Origin: Duganella aceris
Lineage (GTDB): Bacteria > Pseudomonadota > Gammaproteobacteria > Burkholderiales > Burkholderiaceae_D
DNA length: 64,000 bases
Direction of reading: 5' to 3'
Assembly (NCBI RefSeq): GCF_011090165.1
Contig: NZ_JAADJT010000009.1
Span: 124,001 to 188,000, forward strand
Positions 8,564-16,669 of the stretch are shown here, piece by piece (within the stretch, counting starts at the first letter, position 1; every line of letters begins with the position of its first letter). Position numbers and translations under genes: made by a program. The notes below the pieces were generated by a model. The model was not told the origin of the DNA. It was given only the letters and a program-made list of their open reading frames with translations, and searched no databases.

Positions 8564-9925
8564 TCAATCCTCCGACAACGACGTCTTCGCGCGGTCATAG
8601 ATAGGCTTGAGCAGATAGCTCATCAGCGTACGCTCACCCGTCTTGACGAACATTTCAACTGGCATGCCAGACTGAATCCCCAGCTTTTTGGCCTCGATGA
8701 TTTTCAGCCCTTCAGGTGTAACTCTGGCGCGTACTTTATAAAAGGCGGCCCCCGTGCGCTCCTCAACTGTTCGGTCAGCGGAAACTTGCGTAACTACCCC
8801 AGGAATGTGGGGCGTACGATTGGAGTTGAACGCCGAGAACATAAGTTCAACCGGCATACCTGTGTGAACGCGATCAATCAAGTTGACGGGCAATTGCCCT
8901 TCCACCACCAACGGGTCATCGGTGGGAACCAAGTCCATCATTTTAGCGCCAGGACCTACCACCCCCCCTGGCGTGAACACAGCAAGACCGACCACCGTGC
9001 CGTCGACAGGAGCCTTTACGTCGGCATTGGCCATATCGTAATCTTGACCGGTAATACGGCTACTGAGCGCTTCCGCTTCGCGCTGCGTATCGGCCAGCAG
9101 AGAGCGCACTTCCTTCTGGAAATCTTGGGTGCGCTGCATGCGGCGCAGGGTCAGCTCGGTTACTTGGCGCTGCGAACGCCCAATAGTACCGAGGTCCTCC
9201 GAAATTTGGCCGTTGATTTGAGCATAGGTACGCTCCAGGTCCAGCAGGCGCGCACGTGCGACATAGCCCTCTTTGGAGAGCTCGCGCATATTGACGAGTT
9301 GTTCCTTGAGGATGTCGAGCTGAACCTTCTTACTGTCGCGCGACTCTTGCAATCCTTTGATTTGCAGCTTTAAGCCGGCGATATTTTCCTCAATAGCACC
9401 AAGCTCACTCTCCAGCGATGAGTGGCGCGACGTGAACAACTGCTTCTGCAAACTAAACCCGTCAATGACACGCGGGTCAGTCTTGAATTCATTAAGCGTC
9501 GGCGGGAATGTCAGCTCCTTCTTACCGTCGCGCTCCGCCAGTAAGCGTGCTTCCGCAAGGCGGCTAGTGATGTACTGAGCACGCGTGGTCTCGGCTTGGC
9601 TGGTGACCGCGACATTGTTCATGCGCACCAGCACTTGGCCTTTTTTGACGACATCGCCATCGCGGGCGAGAATCTCTTTGATCGTACCGCCGGACAAGTG
9701 CTGGATCGATTGGCGATTACTCTCCTTGGTGACCGTCGCCTGCATCGGCACCCCCTTGTCGAGGGGCGCGAATGAGGCCCACAGGCCGAAACCACCGACA
9801 CCTACTAATATTAAAAGCCAGCCAAAACGGGCATAACCGCTTGAATCAGTCTTCACTTCCAGCGGTGTGACATCATGCGCAATCACTTCCGTTGCAGTGG
9901 TGTTTTTACTCAGCATATTTGCCAT
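8564..9925 (-). CDS. HlyD-family periplasmic adaptor of the type I secretion system
   Basis: A 453-residue membrane fusion protein (PrtE/AprE/RsaE-like). After a short cytoplasmic tail there is one transmembrane helix (FGWLLILVGVGGFGLWASFAPL, about residues 33-54), then a lipoyl-like half-motif (GGTIKEILARDGDVVKKGQVLVR), a long alpha-helical hairpin (~130-280), the second half-motif (VKAPVDGTVVGLAVFTPGGVV) and a beta domain ending near the C-terminus with SGMPVEMFVKTGERTLMSYLLKP, the AprE-type signature. An AGGAG ribosome site precedes ATG 9925. It follows the ABC gene by 2 bp and runs into the TolC-type gene, indicating a tightly coupled operon. Confidence 0.92.
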   Translation of the reverse strand: MANMLSKNTTATEVIAHDVTPLEVKTDSSGYARFGWLLILVGVGGFGLWASFAPLDKGVPMQATVTKESNRQSIQHLSGGTIKEILARDGDVVKKGQVLVRMNNVAVTSQAETTRAQYITSRLAEARLLAERDGKKELTFPPTLNEFKTDPRVIDGFSLQKQLFTSRHSSLESELGAIEENIAGLKLQIKGLQESRDSKKVQLDILKEQLVNMRELSKEGYVARARLLDLERTYAQINGQISEDLGTIGRSQRQVTELTLRRMQRTQDFQKEVRSLLADTQREAEALSSRITGQDYDMANADVKAPVDGTVVGLAVFTPGGVVGPGAKMMDLVPTDDPLVVEGQLPVNLIDRVHTGMPVELMFSAFNSNRTPHIPGVVTQVSADRTVEERTGAAFYKVRARVTPEGLKIIEAKKLGIQSGMPVEMFVKTGERTLMSYLLKPIYDRAKTSLSED

Positions 9926-9927
9926 GA

Positions 9928-11730
9928 TTACTCCTGTTCTGTATCTGCCATAGCAGCCTGTGGCTGCGGTGGCTCCGGTGGCTGTGGTGGCTGTGGTGCG
10001 GCTTGTGGCTGCGCCTTGGCTTGCTGCTGTGCTTGCAAAGCTTTTTGGTTAGATTCATTAATTGCCGCCAAAACGTCTTTGGTAGGGCCGTACATTGCAG
10101 CAGTACCATCACGCAGGACCAGCAGTTTGTTTGTAGCGCCGATAATGTTGGTGCGATGGGTTACCAATACAATGGTCTTACCACGTTGGCGCAAATCCAT
10201 AATTGCTTGGACCAAAGCGTGTTCACCGATATCATCCAAGTTCGAATTTGGTTCATCGAGCACGATTACTGATGGGTCGCCGTACAGCGTACGAGCCAAA
10301 CCTAGACGTTGGCGCTGACCGCCCGACAATCCCAGACCACCGTCGCCCAGTACTGTGTCGTAGCCTTTGGGCAGTTGCAGAACCATGTCATGCACCCCTG
10401 CGCGTTTCGCAGCCAGCACTACTTTTTCAGCATCAATGTCGCCAAAGCGGGCGATATTTTCACTAACGGTGCCACCGAACAATTCGATATCCTGAGGAAG
10501 GTAGCCAATATGCGGACCAAGTTCGGCTTTGTTCCACTGGTAAATATCCGCGCCATCCAAGCGCACTTTCCCCACAGCCGCTGGCCAGATACCGACCAGC
10601 AGCCGCGCCAGTGTCGACTTGCCGGAACCGCTAGGGCCAACGACACCTAAAACATCCCCTGCCGCAATGGCGAAGGATAACCCTCGAAGCACAGGCACAG
10701 TCGCCCCAGGTGGTGCTGCGGTAACAGTTTCGACCGTGATGGCACCGACCGGCTTGGGCAATTCCATGCCGGCCGAACGAGCGGGATTATCTGCTAAAAG
10801 CTTGGTCAAGCGTTCGTGGGCGCTACGGGTGCTGCTATATGTTTTCCAGACGCCGATAACCTGCTGAACCGGCTGCAGAGCACGACCGACCAGGATCGAG
10901 GCAGCAATCATCATGCCGGGTGTAATTTTTCCTTCAACGGCCAACAAAGCACCGTAGCCAAGCACCAGCGATTGCAACGATACCTGGACGAATTTGGTCA
11001 CAGCAGCGACCTTGCCAGCCTTCTCGCTCGCTTCCGCCTGAAGACGCAGGAAGTTTCCATGAAGTTTGAGCCAGCGCCCCATCAGATTAGGCAGCATGCC
11101 CATCGACTCGATTACTTCAGCGTTACGCAAGTTGTTCGTTGCCAGATTGGTCGACGCGATTGCTGTGGTATTTGCTTCAGCCAGAGGCTTGTGTGTGACC
11201 CGCTCGTTGACATAGGCAAGCGTGATTAGCACCGCGGTGCCGCATAGCGCGAACACGCCGAGTGACGGTTCGAAAAGAAAAATAACTATCAAATAGATAG
11301 GGAACCATGGAGCGTCGAAAAACGCAAACAGCGCGTTACCGGTCAAGAACTGGCGGATGTTGGTGAGATCCATCAACGCCTGGCCAGCGTTGCCGCCGCC
11401 TTTCTTCAGATTCTGTTCGAACGCGGCGGTGTAGACGCGCTTGTTCATTTCCATGTCGAACTTGGCTCCCACACGCACCAGCACGAAACTGCGCACAAGT
11501 TCAAGCATGCTCATCAACAAATAGGCGCCCAGCATCATCACGGTCAGCATCAGCAGGGTGGTCTCGTTGCGGCTTGGCAGCACGCGGTCGTAGACCTGCA
11601 ACATATACACAGACGGGACCAGCATCAGCAGATTAGTGACTGCGCTGAAGGCGCCGACGGTAAAGAACGCGCCCTTGAACTTGCTTAACGCCAGTTCAAT
11701 CTCGTTCTTCGGTTTCATGGAATTTTTCAT
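9928..11730 (-). CDS. Type I secretion ABC permease/ATPase (PrtD/AprD/RsaD-like)
   Basis: A 600-residue half-transporter: a membrane domain of about six helices (VGAFSAVTNLLMLVPSVYMLQ and on) and a nucleotide-binding domain. The latter has Walker A GPSGSGKSTLARLL (near 365), Q-loop LPQDIELFGGTVSENIARF, signature LSGGQRQRLGLART, Walker B VIVLDEPNSNLD and switch His in VLVTHR. There is no N-terminal C39-like domain, so it belongs with exporters of metalloproteases, lipases and S-layer proteins. The start at 11730 (MKNSMKPKNE) was chosen since upstream codons to 11808 look non-coding; ATG 11718 is an alternative. The C-terminal tail is unusually rich in Pro, Gln and Glu. First gene of the exporter operon, with a Crp-type palindrome about 90 bp upstream. 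Confidence 0.92.
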   Translation of the reverse strand: MKNSMKPKNEIELALSKFKGAFFTVGAFSAVTNLLMLVPSVYMLQVYDRVLPSRNETTLLMLTVMMLGAYLLMSMLELVRSFVLVRVGAKFDMEMNKRVYTAAFEQNLKKGGGNAGQALMDLTNIRQFLTGNALFAFFDAPWFPIYLIVIFLFEPSLGVFALCGTAVLITLAYVNERVTHKPLAEANTTAIASTNLATNNLRNAEVIESMGMLPNLMGRWLKLHGNFLRLQAEASEKAGKVAAVTKFVQVSLQSLVLGYGALLAVEGKITPGMMIAASILVGRALQPVQQVIGVWKTYSSTRSAHERLTKLLADNPARSAGMELPKPVGAITVETVTAAPPGATVPVLRGLSFAIAAGDVLGVVGPSGSGKSTLARLLVGIWPAAVGKVRLDGADIYQWNKAELGPHIGYLPQDIELFGGTVSENIARFGDIDAEKVVLAAKRAGVHDMVLQLPKGYDTVLGDGGLGLSGGQRQRLGLARTLYGDPSVIVLDEPNSNLDDIGEHALVQAIMDLRQRGKTIVLVTHRTNIIGATNKLLVLRDGTAAMYGPTKDVLAAINESNQKALQAQQQAKAQPQAAPQPPQPPEPPQPQAAMADTEQE

Positions 11731-11820
11731 GGATGCATCACAGTGCAAGGTAAATACGTTGATGGCGGAGAGGACTGGTTTTCGCCGAGAACACACATTA
11801 TCGCCCAAATAATACGAAAT

Positions 11821-11838
11821 ATGTGATGCACGTCACAT
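11821..11838. promoter_or_regulatory. Crp-type operator upstream of the type I secretion operon
   Basis: TGTGATGCACGTCACA (11822-11837) is an exact TGTGA-N6-TCACA match, extended by one more symmetric A/T pair. On the minus strand a GATAAT hexamer (11802-11797) lies downstream so that the palindrome would be centred about 40 bp before the likely start, near the spacing of a class II Crp-activated promoter. The same motif recurs at 14735 and 16471. Confidence 0.7.
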
Positions 11839-11853
11839 TAAATTTACGTAATG

Positions 11854-11882
11854 AAAAAAAACCGCCGTTTTACAACGGCGGT
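11854..11882 (-). terminator. Rho-independent terminator of the RTX protein gene
   Basis: Arms ACCGCCGTT (11861-11869) and AACGGCGGT (11874-11882) form a 9-bp stem with a 4-nt loop. On the minus strand the stem is followed directly by a run of T (11860-11854). It lies 46 bp after the RTX gene stop and separates it from the exporter operon. Confidence 0.9.
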
Positions 11883-11927
11883 TTTAGAGATCTGACAGCA
11901 GCGAAGCGCTGCCGCCAGAAAGCCTAA

Positions 11928-14630
11928 TTACACTACGAATGCAGCTGCGGTCAGCGTGGTCACGCCTGTCAGCTGGATCACCGAGTCAACGGTGCCGTTT
12001 GCATCCAAGTCGATGTACAGCTTGCCGGTGGTCGAATCCAGCGCTGCGCCAACACTGGTCGAACCATTGTTGTTCTGCAGGAAGATCTGTGCATCGGACG
12101 AATTGGTGTACACGCCAACAACAACCGAGGTCAACGCGGTAGCAGCATTGAAGTCCAGAACGTCGCCGGTCCACTTGGTTGCATCAGCGCCAGCTTTCAC
12201 GCCGGTTGCGCCATCGGTGCCGCTGCCGTAGGTGTTAGCCGCGAAGCCGGTGATGATGTCCAGCTTGACCAGAGTCGAATCGGTAGCAGCCAAGTACACG
12301 AAGGTGTCGTTACCAGCACCACCGTTCAGCAGGTCGGCGCCAGCGCCGCCGGTGATGGTGTCGCCTTTAGCGCCGCCGGTGATGGTGTCGGCATTGCCCG
12401 AACCAACCAGAACGTTAGCAGCGGTCAGCGAACCTTTGATGGTGATCGCCGAAGCGGTGCCATCGATAGCAGCAGCCGAAACGTTGATGCTTGCGCCACC
12501 GGTGTTAGCCGATGCATCGACCGAAGCCAGCTTGATCGAGCCAGCTTTCGAAGCGAAAGTGAAGCTTTGGTCGCCGGTCACGTTCAGGTTAACCAGTGCG
12601 GTGTCGGTCAGAACCAGGGTGTTTGCACCGATGTCGGTCTTGTCGCCAGCAGCAACGTCAGCGCTCAGGGTACCGGTGCTCTTCACGTTCAGGGTTTCAA
12701 CGCCCGAGATCGTGGAGGTCACAGTTGCCGCAGTGGTGTTGACGGTGCCGTTGTTGCTCTGGGTGATCAGCGTGTCGATGGTCAGGTTGACCACGTCAGC
12801 CGCGCCAGTTGCATCTTTCAGCGTCACATTCAGCGCGCCGGTATTGGTGGCCAAGTCGCCCTTCAGGATAATGTCCGAAGCTGCGCCAACGTTAATCACG
12901 GAAGCAGAGGAACCCACGCCAGCAGCTACGCCAGCCGACTGGAAGCCGGTCAGGCCAGCAATTTTCGACAGATCGATAACGGTGGTGTCGGCGATTGCAG
13001 TATCGGTAACACTCAGGATTTCGAAGCCGGTGATCTTGGCCAGATCAGCAGGAACATAACCAGCAACAGTGTTGTAGTTGGTAACGCTCAGACCCAGGGT
13101 GTCTTTACCTGCGCCGCCGGTGATGGTGGCGCCGGTCGCTGGAGCAGCGCTGAAGTTAATGGTGTCGTCGCCTGCGCCCAGATCAATGGTAGCCGTGCCA
13201 ACCAGAGCAGCAGTACCGATGTTCACTACGTCGTTACCTGCACCAGTGCTGATCGATTTAACAACAGCGCCGTCAACGGTCAGCTTGTCCACGCCAGCGC
13301 CAGTGGTGGCGGTGAACGAAGTAGCGGTCGAGTCACCGGTGGTGAAGGTGATGCCGCCGTCGCCAACGGTCAGGGTGTTGACTTTAACCAGGTCAACCGA
13401 CGAAACGTTAACCGAACCAGCGCCGGTCACGGCCAGGGTGCCAATCGCTGCGCCGTCGCTCAGTTTAACGGTGTTTTTACCGGTTGCAGCGATGGTCAGT
13501 GCGGTCACAACGTTGGTGCCGCCAGTGTCTTTCAGTTCGAAGCTCGAACCGGTGGTGGCGATGTTGATGGTGGTGGCTTTCGAAGCAGCGACTGCGCCGA
13601 TATCGATAACGACTTGCGAGGTAGCGCCTACGGTATCAACGTTCAGACCCAGGGTCGTAGCGGTCGAACCGTCAAAGCTAACAGTAGCAGCAGCAGTAGC
13701 AACGTTCGATACGCCCAGAGTGCCAACTGCGCCTACGCCGTTGATGACCGAAGCAGCGGTGCTGCCTTTGACGTTAATAGCGGTAACACCGGTTGCGTTC
13801 GACAGATTCAGCTTGCCGGCGGCGGTGAAGGTAGCATTGATGGTCTCAATGTTGGTCAGTGCTGGGGTAACGTCGGTGGCTGCGTTGGCGATGGTAACAG
13901 CCAGGATGTCTTGACCGGCGCCGCCGTTGATGGTGTCAACGACTTGCAACGAGTCAACGATTTTGGTTGCGCCGGTGTTATCGATGAACACGGTTGGAGC
14001 AGCGGTGAAGATGTCGTTGCCGCTGGTGCCGGTCAGGGTATCGGTACCGTTGGTCAGGTTGAAGTTGGTCGGCAGATTGATCGAACCAGTGTGAGCTACA
14101 GCAGCTGCGTCAGCAACGGTTTGCAGCGCGGCTGGGGTGGTCGCGGCGGTGAACGAAGCGGTGGTGGTGATGCCAGCCAGCCAAGCTTTGACAACTGCGT
14201 TGGCGGCGGCGCCGTCGTAACCCAGCAGGTCAGCAGCGGTATCCAGGCTGGTGGTGAATGCTTCAGCAGCGGCTACTTTATTGTTGATCGCGGTCAGGTC
14301 GTCGTTTTGTGCCGAATTAGCGATGGTTGCAACGATGGTGGCGAAGGTCTCAGCACCGGAGGTCAGCAGCAACGCCCAGTGGGTCAGGCCAGCGGCTTCT
14401 GCTGGACGACCGAACAGGTTCAGGTAGATCGAGTTAACCAAATCGAAAGGCGTTTTGCCAGCGTAGGTGGTGGTGTATTCGGCCGAAGCGGAGAATCCGG
14501 CGGCGATTTGGTCGACGGATGCGCCGGTTGCCAGCCACGATTGCAAGCCCAGTGGATCTGCTGGACGGTTGAAGTATGCAACGTACAGGGTTTGGATTTC
14601 GGTAGCGGTTGCAGCGGTAATGGTAGCCAT
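11928..14630 (-). CDS. S-layer-like RTX protein with N-terminal DUF4214 domain, probable type I secretion cargo
   Basis: A 900-residue protein rich in Ala, Thr, Val and Gly with no cysteine and no Sec signal peptide. The N-terminus (~1-135) carries two DUF4214-type units (LYVAYFNRPADPLGLQSWL and IYLNLFGRPAEAAGLTHW). The middle (~190-740) is repetitive beta-rich sequence with scattered Ca-binding GGxGxDx elements (INGGAGQDI, ITGGAGKDT). A denser RTX cluster follows (~750-785: TGGAKGDTITGGAGADLL, GGAGNDTFVYL). The C-terminus ends in small hydrophobic residues (TAAAFVV), as in uncleaved type I secretion signals. The start has AGGAG 8 nt upstream. Composition and architecture recall Caulobacter RsaA, an S-layer protein exported by a PrtD-like system; here the exporter genes follow immediately. 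An adhesin is the main alternative. Confidence 0.85.
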   Translation of the reverse strand: MATITAATATEIQTLYVAYFNRPADPLGLQSWLATGASVDQIAAGFSASAEYTTTYAGKTPFDLVNSIYLNLFGRPAEAAGLTHWALLLTSGAETFATIVATIANSAQNDDLTAINNKVAAAEAFTTSLDTAADLLGYDGAAANAVVKAWLAGITTTASFTAATTPAALQTVADAAAVAHTGSINLPTNFNLTNGTDTLTGTSGNDIFTAAPTVFIDNTGATKIVDSLQVVDTINGGAGQDILAVTIANAATDVTPALTNIETINATFTAAGKLNLSNATGVTAINVKGSTAASVINGVGAVGTLGVSNVATAAATVSFDGSTATTLGLNVDTVGATSQVVIDIGAVAASKATTINIATTGSSFELKDTGGTNVVTALTIAATGKNTVKLSDGAAIGTLAVTGAGSVNVSSVDLVKVNTLTVGDGGITFTTGDSTATSFTATTGAGVDKLTVDGAVVKSISTGAGNDVVNIGTAALVGTATIDLGAGDDTINFSAAPATGATITGGAGKDTLGLSVTNYNTVAGYVPADLAKITGFEILSVTDTAIADTTVIDLSKIAGLTGFQSAGVAAGVGSSASVINVGAASDIILKGDLATNTGALNVTLKDATGAADVVNLTIDTLITQSNNGTVNTTAATVTSTISGVETLNVKSTGTLSADVAAGDKTDIGANTLVLTDTALVNLNVTGDQSFTFASKAGSIKLASVDASANTGGASINVSAAAIDGTASAITIKGSLTAANVLVGSGNADTITGGAKGDTITGGAGADLLNGGAGNDTFVYLAATDSTLVKLDIITGFAANTYGSGTDGATGVKAGADATKWTGDVLDFNAATALTSVVVGVYTNSSDAQIFLQNNNGSTSVGAALDSTTGKLYIDLDANGTVDSVIQLTGVTTLTAAAFVV

Positions 14631-14734
14631 TAATTAAACTCCTAAAGATTGATAAATTGTCTGCCGTGCAGCAATCAGCTGGATCAGCTTGCAGTACTAC
14701 GGCAGCCATCATGGCAGAAGGTTGAACAGGAACA

Positions 14735-14750
14735 TGTGACGGTCATCACA
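14735..14750. promoter_or_regulatory. Crp-type operator upstream of the RTX protein gene
   Basis: TGTGACGGTCATCACA is an exact TGTGA-N6-TCACA palindrome 105 bp upstream of the RTX start codon. A CATGAT hexamer (14713-14708, minus strand) would give a start near 14701, placing the palindrome centre at about -41.5, the class II Crp position. The -10 assignment is inference. Confidence 0.7.
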
Positions 14751-14844
14751 CGAAACAGCGAAACCTCCCTTTTTTTATAAGTTTTTTCCTATAAAAGTCC
14801 GAGATGCATTATGGGAGAAGCTTATGGGGAAATCAATAGTGCTC

Positions 14845-14865
14845 ACTGCTTAATATTTAAGCAGT
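14845..14865. repeat. Perfect 21-bp palindrome upstream of the RTX gene
   Basis: Arms ACTGCTTAA and TTAAGCAGT flank a TAT centre. No U-run follows on either strand, so an operator for a dimeric regulator is more likely than a terminator. It is about 95 bp upstream of the Crp-type site. Confidence 0.4.
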
Positions 14866-14943
14866 AGCATATTTGTATCGAAAGGCGAATAAGAATTTTA
14901 GTATATTCAAAAATAGAATATGGCGGCGCTCCGATGGACCGGC

Positions 14944-14969
14944 GAAAAAAATGCCGCGATTGCGGCATT
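14944..14969 (-). terminator. Rho-independent terminator of the FecR-domain gene
   Basis: Arms AATGCCGC (14950-14957) and GCGGCATT (14962-14969) with a GATT loop. On the minus strand the stem is followed by a T-run (complement of 14944-14950), starting 28 bp after the FecR-gene stop. Confidence 0.85.
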
Positions 14970-14997
14970 CCTATCTTCGACCTGATTGGCAGAGTTA

Positions 14998-16422
14998 CTA
15001 CTTGGTCCAGTAGGTAACCCCGTTGGCGGTGCGCTTGTCGTCCAGCCGAGAGGAGAATATATAAGCCGCGTTATCGCTGGCGCCCAGCGAACCGCTCACC
15101 GCCATATTGGTCGGGCGGACAAACTGGTTATTGCCACTTAAATCACCCTTGGTCCCGACATAACCTGTCGCTTGCAATTTAAATGTCTCACCGCTGCTAA
15201 GTAAATCGAATCCGGTGCTAAAAGTGCGCTTGTCAAAGTCGACTTGCAACTGCCCATTCTGTAGCGTCGCCGCCGTGGCCAACTGCGTGGCACTATTCAT
15301 CACGAACGCTTCGCTGTCGCGCAACACGAATCCAACCGAGCCCTGAAGCGGGATTTCCCAATCCGCGCCTTTAGTGCGAACAATCGTGTAATAAGAGTTA
15401 TATGCCACCCGCTTACCGCCCGCCGCCAGCAACGGCGTCGCGTCGATGGTTGCAGCCTGTTCGGCCAATGCAGCCCAGCGCCCCCATACAAGCTGACTAG
15501 CCGGCGCTGCCGGAATGATCACTTCCGGCGGTGGCAGCGTCGGCGTCGTCGGCGGACTGACCACCACGTCAGGCGGCGGCAGCGTCACCGGCGGCGACAC
15601 GACTATCGGCGGCGACACCGCCGGAGGTGATATGTCATTTTTCTGTACGTTCCGCACTTGCTGGATCACCGCCGTGGCTTTTTGCGCATCCAAACCAGGC
15701 TCGTTCAGCGCCTGGCCGCCGCCGCTCTTGCCGGAAGGCTCATCGCTGCGCGGTGGCGACGCCGCGTCGGGCGCCGAGCTATTACTATTCAACAGTTGCG
15801 GGGTCGCGTCGCCGCGCTTGACGCGCAACATCTGGCCCGTCTGGCCGGCCGCCAGTTCACGGCTGGCGTTGTGTTCGCATGGGCCGCCGCCGGTCGGCAG
15901 GCAGGCGCCGCCGAAGCCGCTGACCACAATGGCGCCGGACAGCACCGTTACACTGGAGCTTTCCTGGTCGGTGAACACCGTGAAGTCGGTACCGCGCACG
16001 CCGATCGCCGCGACCGGGGTATTGAAACGGAAATTCTGGCGCGCTTGCTTGACGGCGGTGCCGGAGACGCTGCGCGCCACGCCCGACAGCAATTCCAGCT
16101 TGACATGGGTATTGGACGGAGTCTGGCGATCCACATGGTAGGCGACGATGCGGGCGCGGCTGGCCGGGCGCAGAATCAGCAGGCCGTCGTCGACGGTCTT
16201 CAGATAGACATAGCCGTCCTTGCCGGTGCTCAGCTCCTGGCCTTCCTGCACCGCGTCGTTGAGCGCGGCGCGGCGGCTGTCGGCGAACACTTCGCCGGCG
16301 ACGAAGACGATGCGGCCCGCTTCGCCGGCATGCGCGAACGCGCCGCAACCCAGCAATGCCGCAGCCGCGACCAGGCGACGCCAGTTGCTCAGCTTATTGT
16401 TCGACGAAAATTGAGACCCCAT
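14998..16422 (-). CDS. Exported FecR-domain protein
   Basis: A 474-residue protein with a signal peptide (WRRLVAAAALLGCGAFAHAG). The FecR domain follows (~35-190): GRIVFVAGEVFADSRRA, a charged stretch ending KTVDDGLLILRPASRARI, and FRFNTPVAAIGVRGTDFTVF, the family hallmark. Next is a disordered Ser/Asp segment and a Pro-rich linker (repeats of SPP and LPPP, ~270-320), then a C-terminal domain of ~150 residues I do not recognise. The start at 16422 (MGSQ) has AGGAG 8 nt upstream; the ATG at 16428 would leave only 2 nt. Unlike classical FecR it is not next to an ECF sigma factor. It is divergent from a CHASE2 adenylate cyclase, a pairing that suggests a periplasmic sensing role. Confidence 0.82.
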   Translation of the reverse strand: MGSQFSSNNKLSNWRRLVAAAALLGCGAFAHAGEAGRIVFVAGEVFADSRRAALNDAVQEGQELSTGKDGYVYLKTVDDGLLILRPASRARIVAYHVDRQTPSNTHVKLELLSGVARSVSGTAVKQARQNFRFNTPVAAIGVRGTDFTVFTDQESSSVTVLSGAIVVSGFGGACLPTGGGPCEHNASRELAAGQTGQMLRVKRGDATPQLLNSNSSAPDAASPPRSDEPSGKSGGGQALNEPGLDAQKATAVIQQVRNVQKNDISPPAVSPPIVVSPPVTLPPPDVVVSPPTTPTLPPPEVIIPAAPASQLVWGRWAALAEQAATIDATPLLAAGGKRVAYNSYYTIVRTKGADWEIPLQGSVGFVLRDSEAFVMNSATQLATAATLQNGQLQVDFDKRTFSTGFDLLSSGETFKLQATGYVGTKGDLSGNNQFVRPTNMAVSGSLGASDNAAYIFSSRLDDKRTANGVTYWTK

Positions 16423-16470
16423 AGCCATTACTCCTTTTAACGCATTGTGCGTGCGTCTTCAAATATTTCC

Positions 16471-16486
16471 TGTGATGCCCGTCACA
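16471..16486. promoter_or_regulatory. Crp-type operator between the FecR gene and the adenylate cyclase
   Basis: TGTGATGCCCGTCACA is an exact TGTGA-N6-TCACA match in the divergent spacer. A CACAAT hexamer (16449-16444, minus strand) implies a FecR-gene start near 16437, centring the palindrome at about -41.5. It could also affect the cyclase gene on the other strand, some 185 bp away. Confidence 0.65.
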
Positions 16487-16669
16487 ATTTCACGCAGACA
16501 CATTTCTCTGAGCTACACTGTAGCCTGTACGCAACCAACCAGCCACCGCTGTTACCGTTTCTCACCTTTTGTTACACTTCCGCCGCCGTTCGCCGCACAC
16601 CGCGTCACGGCATGTTCGCCGCCTGACCCATAACACGCATCCTCGATTCCGTATGCTGTCTTTGCCTCG

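Larger units (their letters stand above)
14631..14997. other. 367-bp intergenic region between the RTX and FecR-domain genes
   Basis: No gene is seen here. Reading toward the RTX gene it holds the FecR-gene terminator (14944-14969), a perfect 21-bp palindrome (14845-14865), an A/T-rich patch with long T and A tracts (14769-14800), a Crp-type palindrome (14735-14750) and a roughly 70-nt leader with an AGGAG ribosome site. It reads as a regulated promoter region for the RTX gene. Confidence 0.6.

Noticed and set aside
12567..14633. 688-codon plus-strand frame opposite the RTX gene
   Set aside because: It arises from the repetitive Ala/Thr/Val codons of the real gene; the minus-strand product has RTX motifs, ribosome site and terminator, while this one has none.
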